A stretch of DNA of 64,000 nucleotides, taken from contig CAYUCC010000006.1 in assembly GCA_964443225.1 (NCBI GenBank), positions 1 through 64,000 of the forward strand, given 5' to 3'. This stretch comes from SSC4 sp964443225. Lineage in GTDB: Bacteria; Chloroflexota; Anaerolineae; SSC4; Amarolineaceae. Positions 51,831-61,803 of the stretch are shown here, one piece after another. The notes below the pieces were generated by a model, which saw only the letters and a list, made by a program, of their open reading frames with translations, did not search any database and was not told the origin of the DNA. The position numbers were made by a program, and so were the translations under genes. Numbering within the stretch: position 1 is the stretch's first letter; each line of letters opens with the position of its first letter.

Positions 51831-53641
51831 AACGCCAGCAGCCGCTCCGGGCACGGCTTGCCAGTCTCCCAATCCCAACCGCGAACCTCGTAATACAGGG
51901 GCAGCAGCTCATCCAACGCGGGTGTCATGCCCTGGGTGTTGCTGTCGCTGAGGGCCCGCTGCACCAGTTTGGGCAGGGTGTCGTCGGCGCGCGTGGCACC
52001 CAGGCGGTTGTTGAGGGCCCGTTTGAGGTTGGTGATGCGCTCTCCCGTGCGGGCGATCCAGGCGTAGTCGACGTCGAGGCCCGTCACGGCGCGCATCAGT
52101 CCGATCAGGTTATCGATCTGGGGGTCTTCGAAGTGACACAGGATGGCGCTGTTGGTAAAGCTGCGGAAATCCATGACACGCGCCGCCTGCGCGGCCTGTT
52201 CCATGGAAACCTCGTGCCGGTCGATCAGGTCCATACCCAGCTCGGGGATGATACGCCCGCGGCCCACTTCGTAGCAGTCACCGGACATGTGATCGGCACC
52301 GCGGCTGGCTGTGGCGTAGATCAACCCCTGGGCAATGAACGCGCGTGGATCGTGGTAGGCCATTTCCAGGTTCTTGACTTGCACCGCCAGGTCGGGCACA
52401 CCGAAGTGCGCCGCTACGGCGCGCGCCCCTTCGGCCGCCAGGTCGCCGATGCCATCGCGCTGCGCAATCATGTCGACCAGGCGAATCGCCGGTGCCGGGT
52501 CACCCCACGGCAGCGGCATACCGATCTCTTCGGCACTGGCCAGACCTTCATTGTACAGGTAATACAGCAGGCCAATGACGTTCGATGCCGAGATGGTGTC
52601 GAGGCCATGTTTGTTGCAGATGTGGCCAGCCATCGCGGCCGCCTGCATGTCGGGCGAATCGATATTCGTGCTGAAGCCGGCCATCGTTTCGTATTCGGGT
52701 CCATCCACCAGCGGTTCGCCGTAGTTGTCCAGGTGCACCTCGCGGTTGCAGGCGATGGGGCAGCGGAAACAGGCCAGGTGGCGGGTCAGCATGGTGTCGG
52801 CCATGACGCCCATGTTGACGTTCTCTTCGATGACCGGCGATTCGCCAGCGGTGAAATAGCGCCGCGGCACGTCGCCGTACATGAAGCCCACGTCCATGCT
52901 CAACACCGTGCCACCCAGGCGCAGCGCCTGCGTGAACAGATCGTCGATCACGAAGTTCATGGCGGCCTTGAGCACCGGCTTGAAGCCGGCGGCATCGGCC
53001 AGCGGCACCTCGGCGCGACCAAAAGCGGCGATGGCCTTGAGGCGTTTGCTGCCCATCACCGCACCCAGTCCGGTACGCGCCGCACAGCGCCCGTGGTCGT
53101 TCATAACCGCCGCGTATTTGACGAGCTTCTCGCCCGCTACGCCGATGCAGGCCACGCGCGCCTTGGGTTGGTCGATTTCGGCTTTGACGCGTTCCTGAAC
53201 CTCGTAACTGTCGAGGCCCCACAGGTGAGTGGCGTCGTGCAGCTGGGCCGTGCCGTGGAGAATGCTCAGATAAACCGGGGTACTGGCCTGGCCGGTGATG
53301 ATAATGCCGTCATAGCCCGCCTGGCGCATCGCCGGCCCAAAGAAGCCGCCGCTGTTGCCTTCGCCGGTCAGTCCGGTTTGGGGTGAGCGGGTGACCACGC
53401 TGAACCGCCCGGCGGCCGGGGTGGAAGTGCCAACGAAAGGCCCGGTCATGAAGATCAACGGATTCTCAGGGCCTAAGGGATCCGTATCAGCGGTAATGAA
53501 ATCCCACAGATAACGCGCACCCAGGCCGCTGCCACCCAGAAAGCGTCGCGCGTAGTCGACATTGATGGGTTCCGACCAAATGCGCTGCTCTGTCAGGTCC
53601 ACACGCAGAATCTGACCCATGTAACCCGGAAGTGTGGTCAT
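51797..53641 (-). CDS. Aldehyde:ferredoxin oxidoreductase
   Basis: Tungsten/molybdenum-pterin enzyme of 614 residues oxidising aldehydes to acids with ferredoxin (or the reverse). N-terminal YMGQILRVDLTEQRIWSEP, pterin-binding RTGLGAVMGSKRLKAIAAFG, and [4Fe-4S] cysteines in CFRCPIACNRE (~289-297). ATG 53641 with GAGGATCG upstream. Its last residues (VGSTE) come from hexamer repeats. An iron alcohol dehydrogenase gene lies upstream on the same strand. Confidence 0.95.
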   Translation of the reverse strand: MTTLPGYMGQILRVDLTEQRIWSEPINVDYARRFLGGSGLGARYLWDFITADTDPLGPENPLIFMTGPFVGTSTPAAGRFSVVTRSPQTGLTGEGNSGGFFGPAMRQAGYDGIIITGQASTPVYLSILHGTAQLHDATHLWGLDSYEVQERVKAEIDQPKARVACIGVAGEKLVKYAAVMNDHGRCAARTGLGAVMGSKRLKAIAAFGRAEVPLADAAGFKPVLKAAMNFVIDDLFTQALRLGGTVLSMDVGFMYGDVPRRYFTAGESPVIEENVNMGVMADTMLTRHLACFRCPIACNREVHLDNYGEPLVDGPEYETMAGFSTNIDSPDMQAAAMAGHICNKHGLDTISASNVIGLLYYLYNEGLASAEEIGMPLPWGDPAPAIRLVDMIAQRDGIGDLAAEGARAVAAHFGVPDLAVQVKNLEMAYHDPRAFIAQGLIYATASRGADHMSGDCYEVGRGRIIPELGMDLIDRHEVSMEQAAQAARVMDFRSFTNSAILCHFEDPQIDNLIGLMRAVTGLDVDYAWIARTGERITNLKRALNNRLGATRADDTLPKLVQRALSDSNTQGMTPALDELLPLYYEVRGWDWETGKPCPERLLALDLWEGVGSTE

Positions 53642-53654
53642 AGTTCGATCCTCT

Positions 53655-53755
53655 TCACGCCCTTCGCGCTTCGTGCCCTTCGCGCTTCGCGGTCTTCGCG
53701 CTTCGCGGTCTTCGCGCTTCGCGTCCTTCGTGCTCACCTTCGCGCCTTCGTGCTC
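53655..53755. repeat. CTTCGCG repeat
   Basis: Repeated CTTCGCGCTTCGCGGTCTTC-type units just upstream of the AOR gene. Confidence 0.8.
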
Positions 53756-53779
53756 CCAACGCCCGTCGCGCCCACGTGC

Positions 53780-54949
53780 TCAAAAGTCGATCGACTGGCC
53801 CGAAAACGCGTACCGCAGAATCTTCTCCGTATCGGCCCGATTAGGTACACGCGTGGCGGTAATGACCGAGGTATCACCCTCGACGACCATCACCATGCGC
53901 GGAATTTCCTCTTCGTACTTGTCTGGGTCGATTCCCAGGTCGGACACCGTCATAGGGATGCCTACCTCCATCTCCAGGCTGCGGATGGCCGCCACCAGGC
54001 TGATGGCGCCGTCCAGGTGGGTGGATGCGGGCAGGCCCATGAACTGGGCAATTTCGGCGGCGCGCGTCGGCTCTGGCCCGCGCGCACAGTACTCGATCGT
54101 ATAGGGCAGGAAAAGCCCCACGGCGCGGCCGTGCGGCACGTGGAACGACGCCCCCAGGGTGTGGCCCAACGCGTGCGCCAGCGCCGTTTGCGAATTGCCA
54201 AACGCGATGCCCGCAATCGTGGCCGCGTTGTGCATCTTTTCGCGCGCTTCAGGATCGCCCGCACCGTGTTTGACGGCACACGGCAGGTAACGAAAGACCA
54301 GGTCGATCGCCTTGAGCGCCAGGCCATCCGAAAAGTCGTTGTGCCAGGTGCTGGTGTACGCCTCGATGGCGTGGGTCAGCACGTCGATGCCGGTGTCGGC
54401 GGTGATGCGCGGCGGCAGGTTGGCGGGCAGGGCCGGATCGACGATGGCGATGTCAGGCAGGATTTCGCGCGAGGCGAGGCCCAGCTTGCGCCGTTCTTCG
54501 GTATCGGTCAACACGGTGGCCCACGTCGCTTCCGAGCCGGTGCCGCTGGTGGTCGGAATGGCGATCAGGCGGGCCTTGGCGCGCAGGCCGAGCGGGACGA
54601 TGGGGTTGATTTCGCCGGGGTCGATGCCCGGACATTCATAGAGGATCCACATCGCCTTGGCCGCATCCATGGCGCTGCCGCCGCCCAGACCGATGATCCA
54701 GTCTGGCTCGAATTCGGCCATGACGTCGGCGCCGCGCCGCACCGTCTGGATGGACGGCTCCGGTTCCACTTCGGCAAATACGGTCGATTCGATGCCGGCC
54801 TGCTCGAGTTGGGCAATCACCAGATCGCTGAAGCCCAGTTTGTGCAGAACCGCATCGGTCACGATAAACGCACGCTGGCCCTGAATCTGCGCCAGGTAGG
54901 TCAGCGCCTCTTCGCCGTAGACAATTTCAGGCGCCTTGAAGAACCACAT
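53780..54949 (-). CDS. Iron-containing alcohol dehydrogenase
   Basis: 389 residues, group III Fe-ADH. NAD-binding GLGGGSAMDAAKAMW and metal site histidines in HAIEAYTSTW, HALGHTLGASFHVPHG. Oxidises alcohols or reduces aldehydes with NAD(P)H; the adjacent AOR would handle the aldehyde. About 140 bases separate the two genes. Confidence 0.95.
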   Translation of the reverse strand: MWFFKAPEIVYGEEALTYLAQIQGQRAFIVTDAVLHKLGFSDLVIAQLEQAGIESTVFAEVEPEPSIQTVRRGADVMAEFEPDWIIGLGGGSAMDAAKAMWILYECPGIDPGEINPIVPLGLRAKARLIAIPTTSGTGSEATWATVLTDTEERRKLGLASREILPDIAIVDPALPANLPPRITADTGIDVLTHAIEAYTSTWHNDFSDGLALKAIDLVFRYLPCAVKHGAGDPEAREKMHNAATIAGIAFGNSQTALAHALGHTLGASFHVPHGRAVGLFLPYTIEYCARGPEPTRAAEIAQFMGLPASTHLDGAISLVAAIRSLEMEVGIPMTVSDLGIDPDKYEEEIPRMVMVVEGDTSVITATRVPNRADTEKILRYAFSGQSIDF

Positions 54950-55101
54950 AATTACCTTCCCGCCAGGTCATGGCTGTTAGTTTGAAAAGCCAGGGCTTGC
55001 CGCACGCGAGACCGCGAAGATTGCGCAACGATGAAGGGTGATGGCCTGAGGCCGTCTTTTTTGCACCGTCGCGGCGTCGCGTGCGCCGGCAAGACAGGAA
55101 C
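54950..55101. other. Intergenic DNA, weak hairpin
   Basis: No gene. GGCCTGAGGCC followed by GTCTTTTTT (55043-55062) reads as a weak plus-strand terminator, opposite to the flanking genes. Confidence 0.4.
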
Positions 55102-55524
55102 TCAGCCCGGCTTTTCGTCCGGATAGAGGGTCGGCACGTAGGTGGCGCACTTGACCAGCTCCTGCGCCGCTTTGACCGACTTCATGATCTTGAGCATGTT
55201 GCCCTGCAGTTTGAGCTTGCGCGTCACCAGGGCCTGGATCGGATCGATCTTTTTGCCAATGACCTGTTTCCAGGCGGGGAGGGGGGCCGCAATGACAAAC
55301 TCAGGGGTGCGGGCCGCCTTGTCGGACATGATCTCGACGTGGCGGCACTTGCCATGCCACAGGTCCAGGTACATGACCGCTTCTTCGGCCATTCCATGAC
55401 CCGCTTCGACGACGAAATAGAAGTCGCCCTCCCAGGTCGACGCCGCCTCGGCATAGTCGGTGCTGCTGTTGATGTGCGCTTGAAAATCGTTGACCCATTC
55501 CTCGCTGGCAAACATGTAGGACAT
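55102..55524 (-). CDS. SCP2-like sterol/lipid carrier domain protein
   Basis: 140 residues covering one SCP2-type fold: GDFYFVVEAGHGMAEEAVMY and FVIAAPLPAWKQVIGKKIDP, then LKLQGNMLKIMKSVKAAQEL. Such domains hold hydrophobic ligands. ATG 55524 has AAGGAGGG upstream. First gene of a minus-strand run with the Fe-ADH and AOR. Confidence 0.82.
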   Translation of the reverse strand: MSYMFASEEWVNDFQAHINSSTDYAEAASTWEGDFYFVVEAGHGMAEEAVMYLDLWHGKCRHVEIMSDKAARTPEFVIAAPLPAWKQVIGKKIDPIQALVTRKLKLQGNMLKIMKSVKAAQELVKCATYVPTLYPDEKPG

Positions 55525-56002
55525 CGTCTGTGAACCCTCCTTGAACGGTTTTTGCTGAATGGCATGCGCAGGATGACGCATTGCGATATGGTTTCATTCT
55601 AACATGCTTTGATATGCGGGGCAAACCTGCGAAAGGGATTGACGCAGCGAACGCACGGGGAACCTGCCGCCACGCGGGCGTGTTCGTCGAGGGTGGAAAC
55701 GAACCCTGCCGCCATGACGCGTCAGGCATTAACGGTCAACTTACGAACTGGCGCCGTATGACAGAAATCATACGCAAAAAAAAGACGCGAAAGTAGACTC
55801 AAAGAACCCCCGTCGGATCGATCGCGGAAAGGATGCATCACACCAGACCCTGGCCAGGTCAGTGTCCTCAGATGTAAACCGTAATCGGTCTTGGCGACCG
55901 TCGAAAGGAGGTATCATTCGCCAGAATTTGCCGATAACCACCCGAAACAGGCAGTTGGCACGGTCAAACTCTATTTCACACCCTTCAAAAAAGGAGCCTC
56001 GT
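55525..56002. other. 478-base divergent intergenic region
   Basis: Between divergent genes. I see no gene. There is a structured-looking stretch at 55613-55740 (GGGGCAAACCTGCGAAAGGG, then several GC-rich inverted repeats such as GAGGGTGGAAACGAACCC) that resembles, but does not fit, known riboswitches. Confidence 0.5.
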
Positions 56003-56530
56003 ATGCAATCGCCACGCTCTTTTCGACGTCATCTCCCTTTGAGGTGGCTCACGATCCTCACCGTTGTCGCGCTGGCCACCGCCGCCCTGGTGTCACCCGC
56101 CGCGGCCGGCCCGCCAGTGCATTCTCAGTTTGTGTACACGATCGAAGGCGACCTGATCGACGTATGTACGTTTACGGTCCACGTCGATGCTACCGCCAAT
56201 GTTGCCGCAACGTTCTTCTCTGACAACAGCGGGACGTTGGTGAGGTCTCAATGGCATCTCGTCGAACAAGACACTTTCTCGGCGAATGGCAAGACACTTG
56301 TGAGTCTCCCATATCCGTTCAACGGCCAGATGTTCTATGACAGCAGCGGTAATCCCACGCAGATTTACACCAGCGGGGTTTCAGCGAGGGTTCCGCTTCC
56401 GGACGGGGGTACATTCTTCAGCGCTGGCCGTATTGATTGGGCAAACCACCCAAACGCTGTGTTTGTAATCAATCCCGACCACGGTCACTCCGGCAACCTC
56501 GATGCATTCTGTGCTGCGTTGGCGCCATAA
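56003..56530 (+). CDS. Small secreted protein, unknown
   Basis: 175 residues with a clear signal peptide (LPLRWLTILTVVALATAALV...AAAG, cut near residue 36). The mature part is beta-rich with two cysteines (VCTFTV, AFCAALAP) that could pair. No domain recognised. ATG 56003 has AAGGAG upstream. Its 3' end runs into the GAGTAC composite repeat. Confidence 0.72.
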   Translation: MQSPRSFRRHLPLRWLTILTVVALATAALVSPAAAGPPVHSQFVYTIEGDLIDVCTFTVHVDATANVAATFFSDNSGTLVRSQWHLVEQDTFSANGKTLVSLPYPFNGQMFYDSSGNPTQIYTSGVSARVPLPDGGTFFSAGRIDWANHPNAVFVINPDHGHSGNLDAFCAALAP

Positions 56531-56885
56531 AGTGACCCACTAATACTCAGATTTGCGGCAACGATCGATAAACGAGTACGAGTACGAGTACAAGTACGAG
56601 TAGGATGGCACTCGTACTCGTACTCAGTGCAACGGTACTCGTACTCGTACTACCCGGTCACTTGGCTTGAGCATACCCATCGAGTGCACTCGATCGTTGC
56701 CGCAGCCGTTGCAGATGACCCAGTAGTACTCAGATCTGCGGCAATGATCGAGTACGAGTACGAGTACGAGTACGAGTACAAGTACGAGTAGGATGGCACT
56801 CGTACTCGTACTCGTAGCGGTGCCGTGCTCTGAAAAACAAAAAATCTTTGTGCCTTCTGTGTTCTTTGTGGTAAAAAACCGCCAG
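56531..56885. repeat. GAGTAC composite repeat, second locus, two copies
   Basis: Gene-free, between convergent genes. The unit ACTCAGAT-TGCGGCAA then GAGTAC hexamers starts at 56541 and 56729 (188 bp apart) and matches the one at 1-250, including GTAGGATGGCACTCGTACTC. The end (56849-56880) has the TGTGTTCTTTGTGG repeat. Confidence 0.9.
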
Positions 56886-58214
56886 CTACGCCCCCAGCTT
56901 ACGCTGCAGCCGCGCCGCGCGGTGATCGAGCTCGGCCAGCACAGCACGCCGCGCCGGCGACGGCCGCCAGCCGCGCACCTCGTGTTCCGCCCAGCGCGTC
57001 CACATCAGTGCCGCCTCCAGGTCGGGTGCGTGCCACTCGTAGTACTTCGCCAGTTCGACGTACGGATCGACCTCGGACCCGCCGACGCGCGTAATCCACG
57101 TCTGCCAGATGGCCGCGGCGTCCTCGTAACGCACCTGGCGCTTGAGGAACTGCCCGTAGCGGCTGTAGGTGACGCGGGCGATGTCGTCTGGAAGTGTGTG
57201 GGCCAGGGCATGCTGGTAGGCGCGCTCGGCATCGCCGACGCGCCCGGCCTGGTCGTAGCTCCAGGCCAGCGCGGCCACGTCGACGGCGTGCAGGGTCTCC
57301 TCCTGCCAGGGATCGGCGAAGAGGCGTGCGAGATGCGTGGCCAGGGTGACCATGGAGAGGATGTCTTCGTGGTTGTGGTAGAACACGCCGACGAGCTCGC
57401 TGGCGTCGCCGGTCTGCAGGTATTGAAAGTACAGGTTGGGTATCAGCCAGCCCGGCACGTCGGCCTGGTCACGCTGCAGGCCGAGGACCTCGACCTCCAG
57501 GTTACCCAATGCGCACGAAGCCAGCCGGCTGCGCCAAAGCCGCCGCGCCGGGTGCAGCAAATCCAGGTGCGGCGCATCGCTCAGGCGCGGCGGCTGGCGC
57601 TGCATGATGAAACGGTTGGTCAACAGCGGTAAGTCGAAGGCGCGGCCGTTGAAGGTGACCATCGCCGCGTGCCGGTCCAGGAGGTCGGCCAGGGCGTGCA
57701 GTAGGGCGCGTTCTTCGCCTTCATGACGCATGAAGAACTGGCGTACGACGAAGTGCGGTTCGAGGCCGACGTTCGCTGCCGGCGAGTCGTCAGCCGGTTG
57801 GCGCGCAGTGGCCGGCCGGTTTTCGAAAGTGCCCACGCCGACCATGAAGGCGTAGGTGCCGGCGCCGCCGGCCAGGCCGCTGGTTTCGGTGTCGAGAAAG
57901 ACAGCTTTGGAGAAATCGAAGGACTCGAGGTGGGCGTCGGGATACAGCGCCGCCAGTCCATCCACGCGCTGGGCCAGGCAGTCCCCCAGGGCGTAACGGC
58001 TGCGCACGGTCGTGCCCGCATAGGCCACCTCGCGCACGAAACAGGCGCCGTGCGGCGTTTCCACCACCTGACCGTCCAGCAGCGCCTCGACACCGCGTGC
58101 ACGGCGGTGGGGTGCTGTTGCCGGGGCGGCGGGTCGTTCGTCCAACGCCGCCGTACCGCGCACCAATCCGCTGATGCCGCGCAGGCGTGCCAGTTTCTCC
58201 GCCAGGTCCGACAT
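56886..58214 (-). CDS. RNase H-fold exonuclease (YprB-like) with TPR region
   Basis: 442 residues. DEDD-type exonuclease motif FLDTETSGLAGGAGTYAFMV (~105-124) with MVTFNGRAFDLPLL and HNHEDILSMV; the C-terminal third is TPR-like (WSYDQAGRVGDAERAYQHAL). Probably acts on DNA or RNA ends. Its start is 3 bases after the CPBP gene stop. Confidence 0.87.
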   Translation of the reverse strand: MSDLAEKLARLRGISGLVRGTAALDERPAAPATAPHRRARGVEALLDGQVVETPHGACFVREVAYAGTTVRSRYALGDCLAQRVDGLAALYPDAHLESFDFSKAVFLDTETSGLAGGAGTYAFMVGVGTFENRPATARQPADDSPAANVGLEPHFVVRQFFMRHEGEERALLHALADLLDRHAAMVTFNGRAFDLPLLTNRFIMQRQPPRLSDAPHLDLLHPARRLWRSRLASCALGNLEVEVLGLQRDQADVPGWLIPNLYFQYLQTGDASELVGVFYHNHEDILSMVTLATHLARLFADPWQEETLHAVDVAALAWSYDQAGRVGDAERAYQHALAHTLPDDIARVTYSRYGQFLKRQVRYEDAAAIWQTWITRVGGSEVDPYVELAKYYEWHAPDLEAALMWTRWAEHEVRGWRPSPARRAVLAELDHRAARLQRKLGA

Positions 58215-58217
58215 GGT

Positions 58218-59207
58218 TTACGTTGCCGTCGCGCCCAGCACTGCCAAAGCCACGAGGGTCGTATTGTAGAGCGTATGAATGGCGATGCTCATCGTCAGGT
58301 TGCCGCGGATGCGCACGTAACCTAACATCAGACCCAACAAAAACACCTGTACGAACGCGGGCGAGATGCCGTACTGCAGGTGAGAAATCGCAAAAAGAAA
58401 AGTCGTCAGCCACAGGCCAAACCGCGGCTGCAAGGCCCCGCGGAAGATGATCTCCTCACCCAGGCCCGCCGCCAGCCCAATCGTCAGCGCACCCAACGGT
58501 GACATGAGCCCGCCGAACATGGACTCGGTAATCCGGCCAATGCGTTCGAACCCGGCGGGGTCGATTTGCAGCCAGACGAAGGCCAGCGCCGCATCGAGCA
58601 GTACGAACCCGATGGTGATACCAATAACCGCTGCCCATTGGCGCAGCGTAGGCCACGCCAGTCCCAGACGGTCGGCCACTGCATCGGCCGGCCGCCGGAT
58701 CCACAGTCCCACCCCAATCAACCCCATCAAGATGAAGGCGGCGCCCTGCTGCCACAGTTCGCTCGTACCCAACACGGATTCGAGGTTAGCCAGGTTCTCC
58801 AGGTCACCCAGCAGAGCAAGCTGCACCGGTGTCATGCCGAGGAGGTAGATGGCAAAAACCAGCGCAGTGACGTTGACCATCGACGCAGGTGCAATCGGCA
58901 GGACGCGGGCGATGGCATGCCGCACGACGGGAACGAACGGCACGAAACTCAACACACCGGTGACGATGAGCCAGAACCCGAGCGGCAGCCACTGCGGTTG
59001 GATGGGCATCGTGGCCATCACGTTCTCCTGCGTATTTGCCAGCACAAGTCCAGCCGCGAGCGCCAGAACGCCGAAAAAAATCAAGGCCAGGTTGATCACC
59101 GCCAGCGCCAGGTAGGTCAACACACGGAACAACGGCTCACCGCGGCGTTCGGCGAAGTTGGCCAGCAACAAGATCACAATAAACGGTACGAATTGAACAA
59201 AAACCAT
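58218..59207 (-). CDS. CPBP-family intramembrane metalloprotease
   Basis: 329 residues, about eight helices. Active-site motifs GEEIIFRGALQPRF and FAISHLQYG, then AIHTLYNT near the C-terminus, are typical of CPBP/Abi proteases. Substrate unknown. Followed by the exonuclease gene. Confidence 0.9.
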   Translation of the reverse strand: MVFVQFVPFIVILLLANFAERRGEPLFRVLTYLALAVINLALIFFGVLALAAGLVLANTQENVMATMPIQPQWLPLGFWLIVTGVLSFVPFVPVVRHAIARVLPIAPASMVNVTALVFAIYLLGMTPVQLALLGDLENLANLESVLGTSELWQQGAAFILMGLIGVGLWIRRPADAVADRLGLAWPTLRQWAAVIGITIGFVLLDAALAFVWLQIDPAGFERIGRITESMFGGLMSPLGALTIGLAAGLGEEIIFRGALQPRFGLWLTTFLFAISHLQYGISPAFVQVFLLGLMLGYVRIRGNLTMSIAIHTLYNTTLVALAVLGATAT

Positions 59208-59332
59208 GGGTTCCTTTTATTCCCTGCCATTTCCTGGCAAATGAAACACATCCGCTGGGTTTCGGATAGACCCCTATTATAGCGGCAAATAGGTGGCCGA
59301 TCCAATTGTTGGCAGTGAACGGTGGCGAGGTA

Positions 59333-60838
59333 TTACCACCGTTCCAACGCGCGCGCCACGTTATCTGGGACTTGGTTGTGGGTTGCGTGACGCAGGAATT
59401 CGAGGATGCGCGCCACGGTAATGCCGGCGTCCACGGCACGGCGCAGCGTGGTCTGCGTGATGCGGTAGCGGAACTCGGGCTGACTGGCCTCCCAGGCGGC
59501 AAACCGTGCGACGCGGAAACGATCCATGGCGGCGGTCGTGTGCGCAAGAGAGATGCGAAAGTCAGGTGTGACTCGGAGCACGGGTGCCGGCGGGGCCGGC
59601 GGCGCCGGCTCGTGACGCAGCCAGGCCGCACCCGCCGTGGTGATGCGGATGGCACGCGCGGCGATCCCCATGCTGGGGTCACCCAGATCCACGGCACCCA
59701 ACCAGTGCAGCGGGCCAGCCAGCAGGTAAGTGATGAGCGCCCCTTCGACAGCGGTCCAATGCTCGAAACCCAGGAGGTAGTTCGATTCATCGGCACGCCG
59801 TATGTACCAGGTCGTGTAGACGCCGTCGGCGCGTTGGAAGTCGGGGTCGTAGTCATGCAGGGCATCGATCATGCCGGCGGTGGCGTACCACGTGCCGGGC
59901 GGTGCGCCCGCCAGGTCCTGCACGAAGCGGCGGCGCGTGGCCACCGGGTCGTTGTGCCAACCGCTGCCCTCGCAGCGCAGGGTGGGTGTACGCAGCAGAT
60001 CATTCCATTCGGCCGACGCCAGCCAGCCCTGCCACAAATCCAGCTGTTGCTGCGCACCAGTTCCTTCCAGCCAGGCCCGCACCGCCGCGGCATCGAGACG
60101 CACATGCCCAGCATCCTGGTGCAGCCAGGCCAGCGTTTCGGCCAGTTTGATCAGGAAACTGACGTAGTCGCCGCTTTCGGGATGCCCTACCTGGTCGAGC
60201 AGGGCGTCCGTTTGCGGCTGCAGCAGCTGCTGGTTGAGCCGGCGCAGCGCCGTTCGTGACCACAACCCGGCACCGGTCACCGCCACCGTGTCGTTGGCCA
60301 CGATGCTGAGCAGGCTGACCATGTCCACCACCAGGTCGCGGCCTGCGCGGTGCACCACGGTGGGTTCTCCGGCGGGCTGCACGGGCAGCGCCGCGCGGCG
60401 CCTGGCGGTCACCGGCAGCCAGGGCAGCACATCGAGCGGTACGAAGAAGAATTCGGCCAGGTCACCCGCCACGGTGGCAAAGGTACGGCCTACCAGGCCG
60501 CGATACCAAAGCATCTCGGCCGGATTCTGTGGGGCCAGCCAGGGTTGTTCGCGTACCAGCCAGTTGGGGCCACCCTGACGCACCTCGCCCGCCAGACGGG
60601 CAAAGGCGGGCACATTGATCTGCCCGTTGGCTGCCACCAGCTCCTGCAGAACCTCCTGAACCTCCGCCGTACAGGTCTCGACCGCTTCGACGATGCCGGC
60701 GGGGTCGGCCAGGGCCACCGCCAGCTCCTCGACCATGTCGAGCTGCGTGACCGCCGACAGACTCACGCCGCGCACGCTGGCAATCGCCCGCAGGAGCGTC
60801 ATGGGATAGTCAAGAAGCATTTGCTGAAGGGTCAACAT
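59333..60838 (-). CDS. Helicase_C_3-domain protein without helicase core
   Basis: 501 residues. The C-terminus (FRISLAHTTAAMDRFRVARFAAW... YRITQTTLRRAVDAGITVARILEFL) matches the Helicase_C_3/XPB N-terminal-like domain found in actinobacterial and Chloroflexota proteins. No Walker motifs are present, so it is not a helicase by itself. ATG 60838 was chosen as the first that begins the conserved MLTLQQMLLDYPMTLLRAI. Confidence 0.75.
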   Translation of the reverse strand: MLTLQQMLLDYPMTLLRAIASVRGVSLSAVTQLDMVEELAVALADPAGIVEAVETCTAEVQEVLQELVAANGQINVPAFARLAGEVRQGGPNWLVREQPWLAPQNPAEMLWYRGLVGRTFATVAGDLAEFFFVPLDVLPWLPVTARRRAALPVQPAGEPTVVHRAGRDLVVDMVSLLSIVANDTVAVTGAGLWSRTALRRLNQQLLQPQTDALLDQVGHPESGDYVSFLIKLAETLAWLHQDAGHVRLDAAAVRAWLEGTGAQQQLDLWQGWLASAEWNDLLRTPTLRCEGSGWHNDPVATRRRFVQDLAGAPPGTWYATAGMIDALHDYDPDFQRADGVYTTWYIRRADESNYLLGFEHWTAVEGALITYLLAGPLHWLGAVDLGDPSMGIAARAIRITTAGAAWLRHEPAPPAPPAPVLRVTPDFRISLAHTTAAMDRFRVARFAAWEASQPEFRYRITQTTLRRAVDAGITVARILEFLRHATHNQVPDNVARALERW

Positions 60839-60887
60839 GGCTGCAACAATTCCGGCGATTTTGCGTATCAAATGTATGGCAGGTTGC

Positions 60888-60916
60888 TTGGCATAAGCCG
60901 CAATTGGCATTACAAT
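60888..60916 (+). promoter_or_regulatory. Promoter of the DUF1232 operon
   Basis: TTGGCA at 60888-60893 and TACAAT at 60911-60916, 17 bases apart. Confidence 0.78.
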
Positions 60917-60962
60917 AGGGCATGGCTGCGAACCAGTCGCGGTCGTGATCGGGGGCAAAACG

Positions 60963-61337
60963 ATGAATCAAATGAATTCCGCATCGGATCGAACAGGGAT
61001 ACTGTCCCAGTTGTTCGACCAGTTTGGCCTGGCATGGAAGCTGTTTCTCGACGGGCGGGTACCGGCGCTCAACAAACTGCTGCTGCCGCTGCTCGTTCTG
61101 GCCTACTTTATCTTTCCGGTCGATTTTCTGCCGGACTTCATACCGGGTCTGGGACAGCTGGACGATCTGGCGGTTGTCCTGGTGGCCATTCGCCTGTTCG
61201 TGATGTTGGCACCGAAAGACGTGGTAACGCAGTACCGGACTCCGGTCACGTCGGACGAGACGCCCGCCAGCGCAGGTTGGACACAGCCCCCGCCGGAAGG
61301 CAACGTGGTGGATGCCACCTATCGCCTGAAAGACTGA
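60963..61337 (+). CDS. DUF1232 (YkvA-like) membrane protein
   Basis: 124 residues. The DUF1232 core LLVLAYFIFPVDFLPDFIPG and LGQLDDLAVVLVAIRLFV is clear. Function unknown. GGGGG lies before ATG 60963. The next gene starts 1 base after the stop. Confidence 0.9.
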   Translation: MNQMNSASDRTGILSQLFDQFGLAWKLFLDGRVPALNKLLLPLLVLAYFIFPVDFLPDFIPGLGQLDDLAVVLVAIRLFVMLAPKDVVTQYRTPVTSDETPASAGWTQPPPEGNVVDATYRLKD

Positions 61338-61338
61338 T

Positions 61339-61803
61339 ATGGCAGAACTCGAAACGGCCGGCGACGTGGCGGTGGGGGAGGCGGCAGACGAACCGTCCCC
61401 ACTGACACCCCAGGTCGTCCCCAACACCGTGCTGACCGACGAGATGAGTGCGTCCGCCTGGCTGCAAACCCTGGCGGACGCGCAGCGCGCCATCTTGAAC
61501 AGCCAGCAGTCGAATCGTGACCTGATTGGCGTCCTGATCCAGGACAATTTCAGCCTGAAGGCGGACAATCAGAAGCTGCGCGACCGCATGTTGGGCCTTG
61601 AGCGCGACCTGACCGAGCTGCGGCGGCGCGATGAGGCACGTCGCGATGCGGTCGAGGCACGCCTGCAGGCGGTGGAAGCGGCGGTCAACACGTTGTTGGA
61701 TCAGCTGCAGCGTTTGCAGGCACGTTTGCGTCCACCGGCGGCGCGGCCGGCGAGCGAGTCCACCACCCACCGCGGATTCTGGGCGCGCCTGCTTGGGGAT
61801 TAG
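61339..61803 (+). CDS. Coiled-coil protein, unknown
   Basis: 154 residues, with a long helical coiled-coil at about 60-130 (NFSLKADNQKLRDRMLGLER, LRRRDEARRDAVEARLQAVE). No enzyme motif. Coupled to the DUF1232 gene. Its 3' end overlaps the convergent rimO stop by 4 bases. Confidence 0.75.
   Translation: MAELETAGDVAVGEAADEPSPLTPQVVPNTVLTDEMSASAWLQTLADAQRAILNSQQSNRDLIGVLIQDNFSLKADNQKLRDRMLGLERDLTELRRRDEARRDAVEARLQAVEAAVNTLLDQLQRLQARLRPPAARPASESTTHRGFWARLLGD

Noticed and set aside
55613..55740. Cyclic-di-GMP-I riboswitch (GGGGCAAACC, GAAA, GACGCAG)
   Set aside because: Conserved words are partly present, but the P2 stem around GAAA does not pair and the spacing to the gene at 56003 is about 300 bases. 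A covariance-model search (RF01051) would decide.
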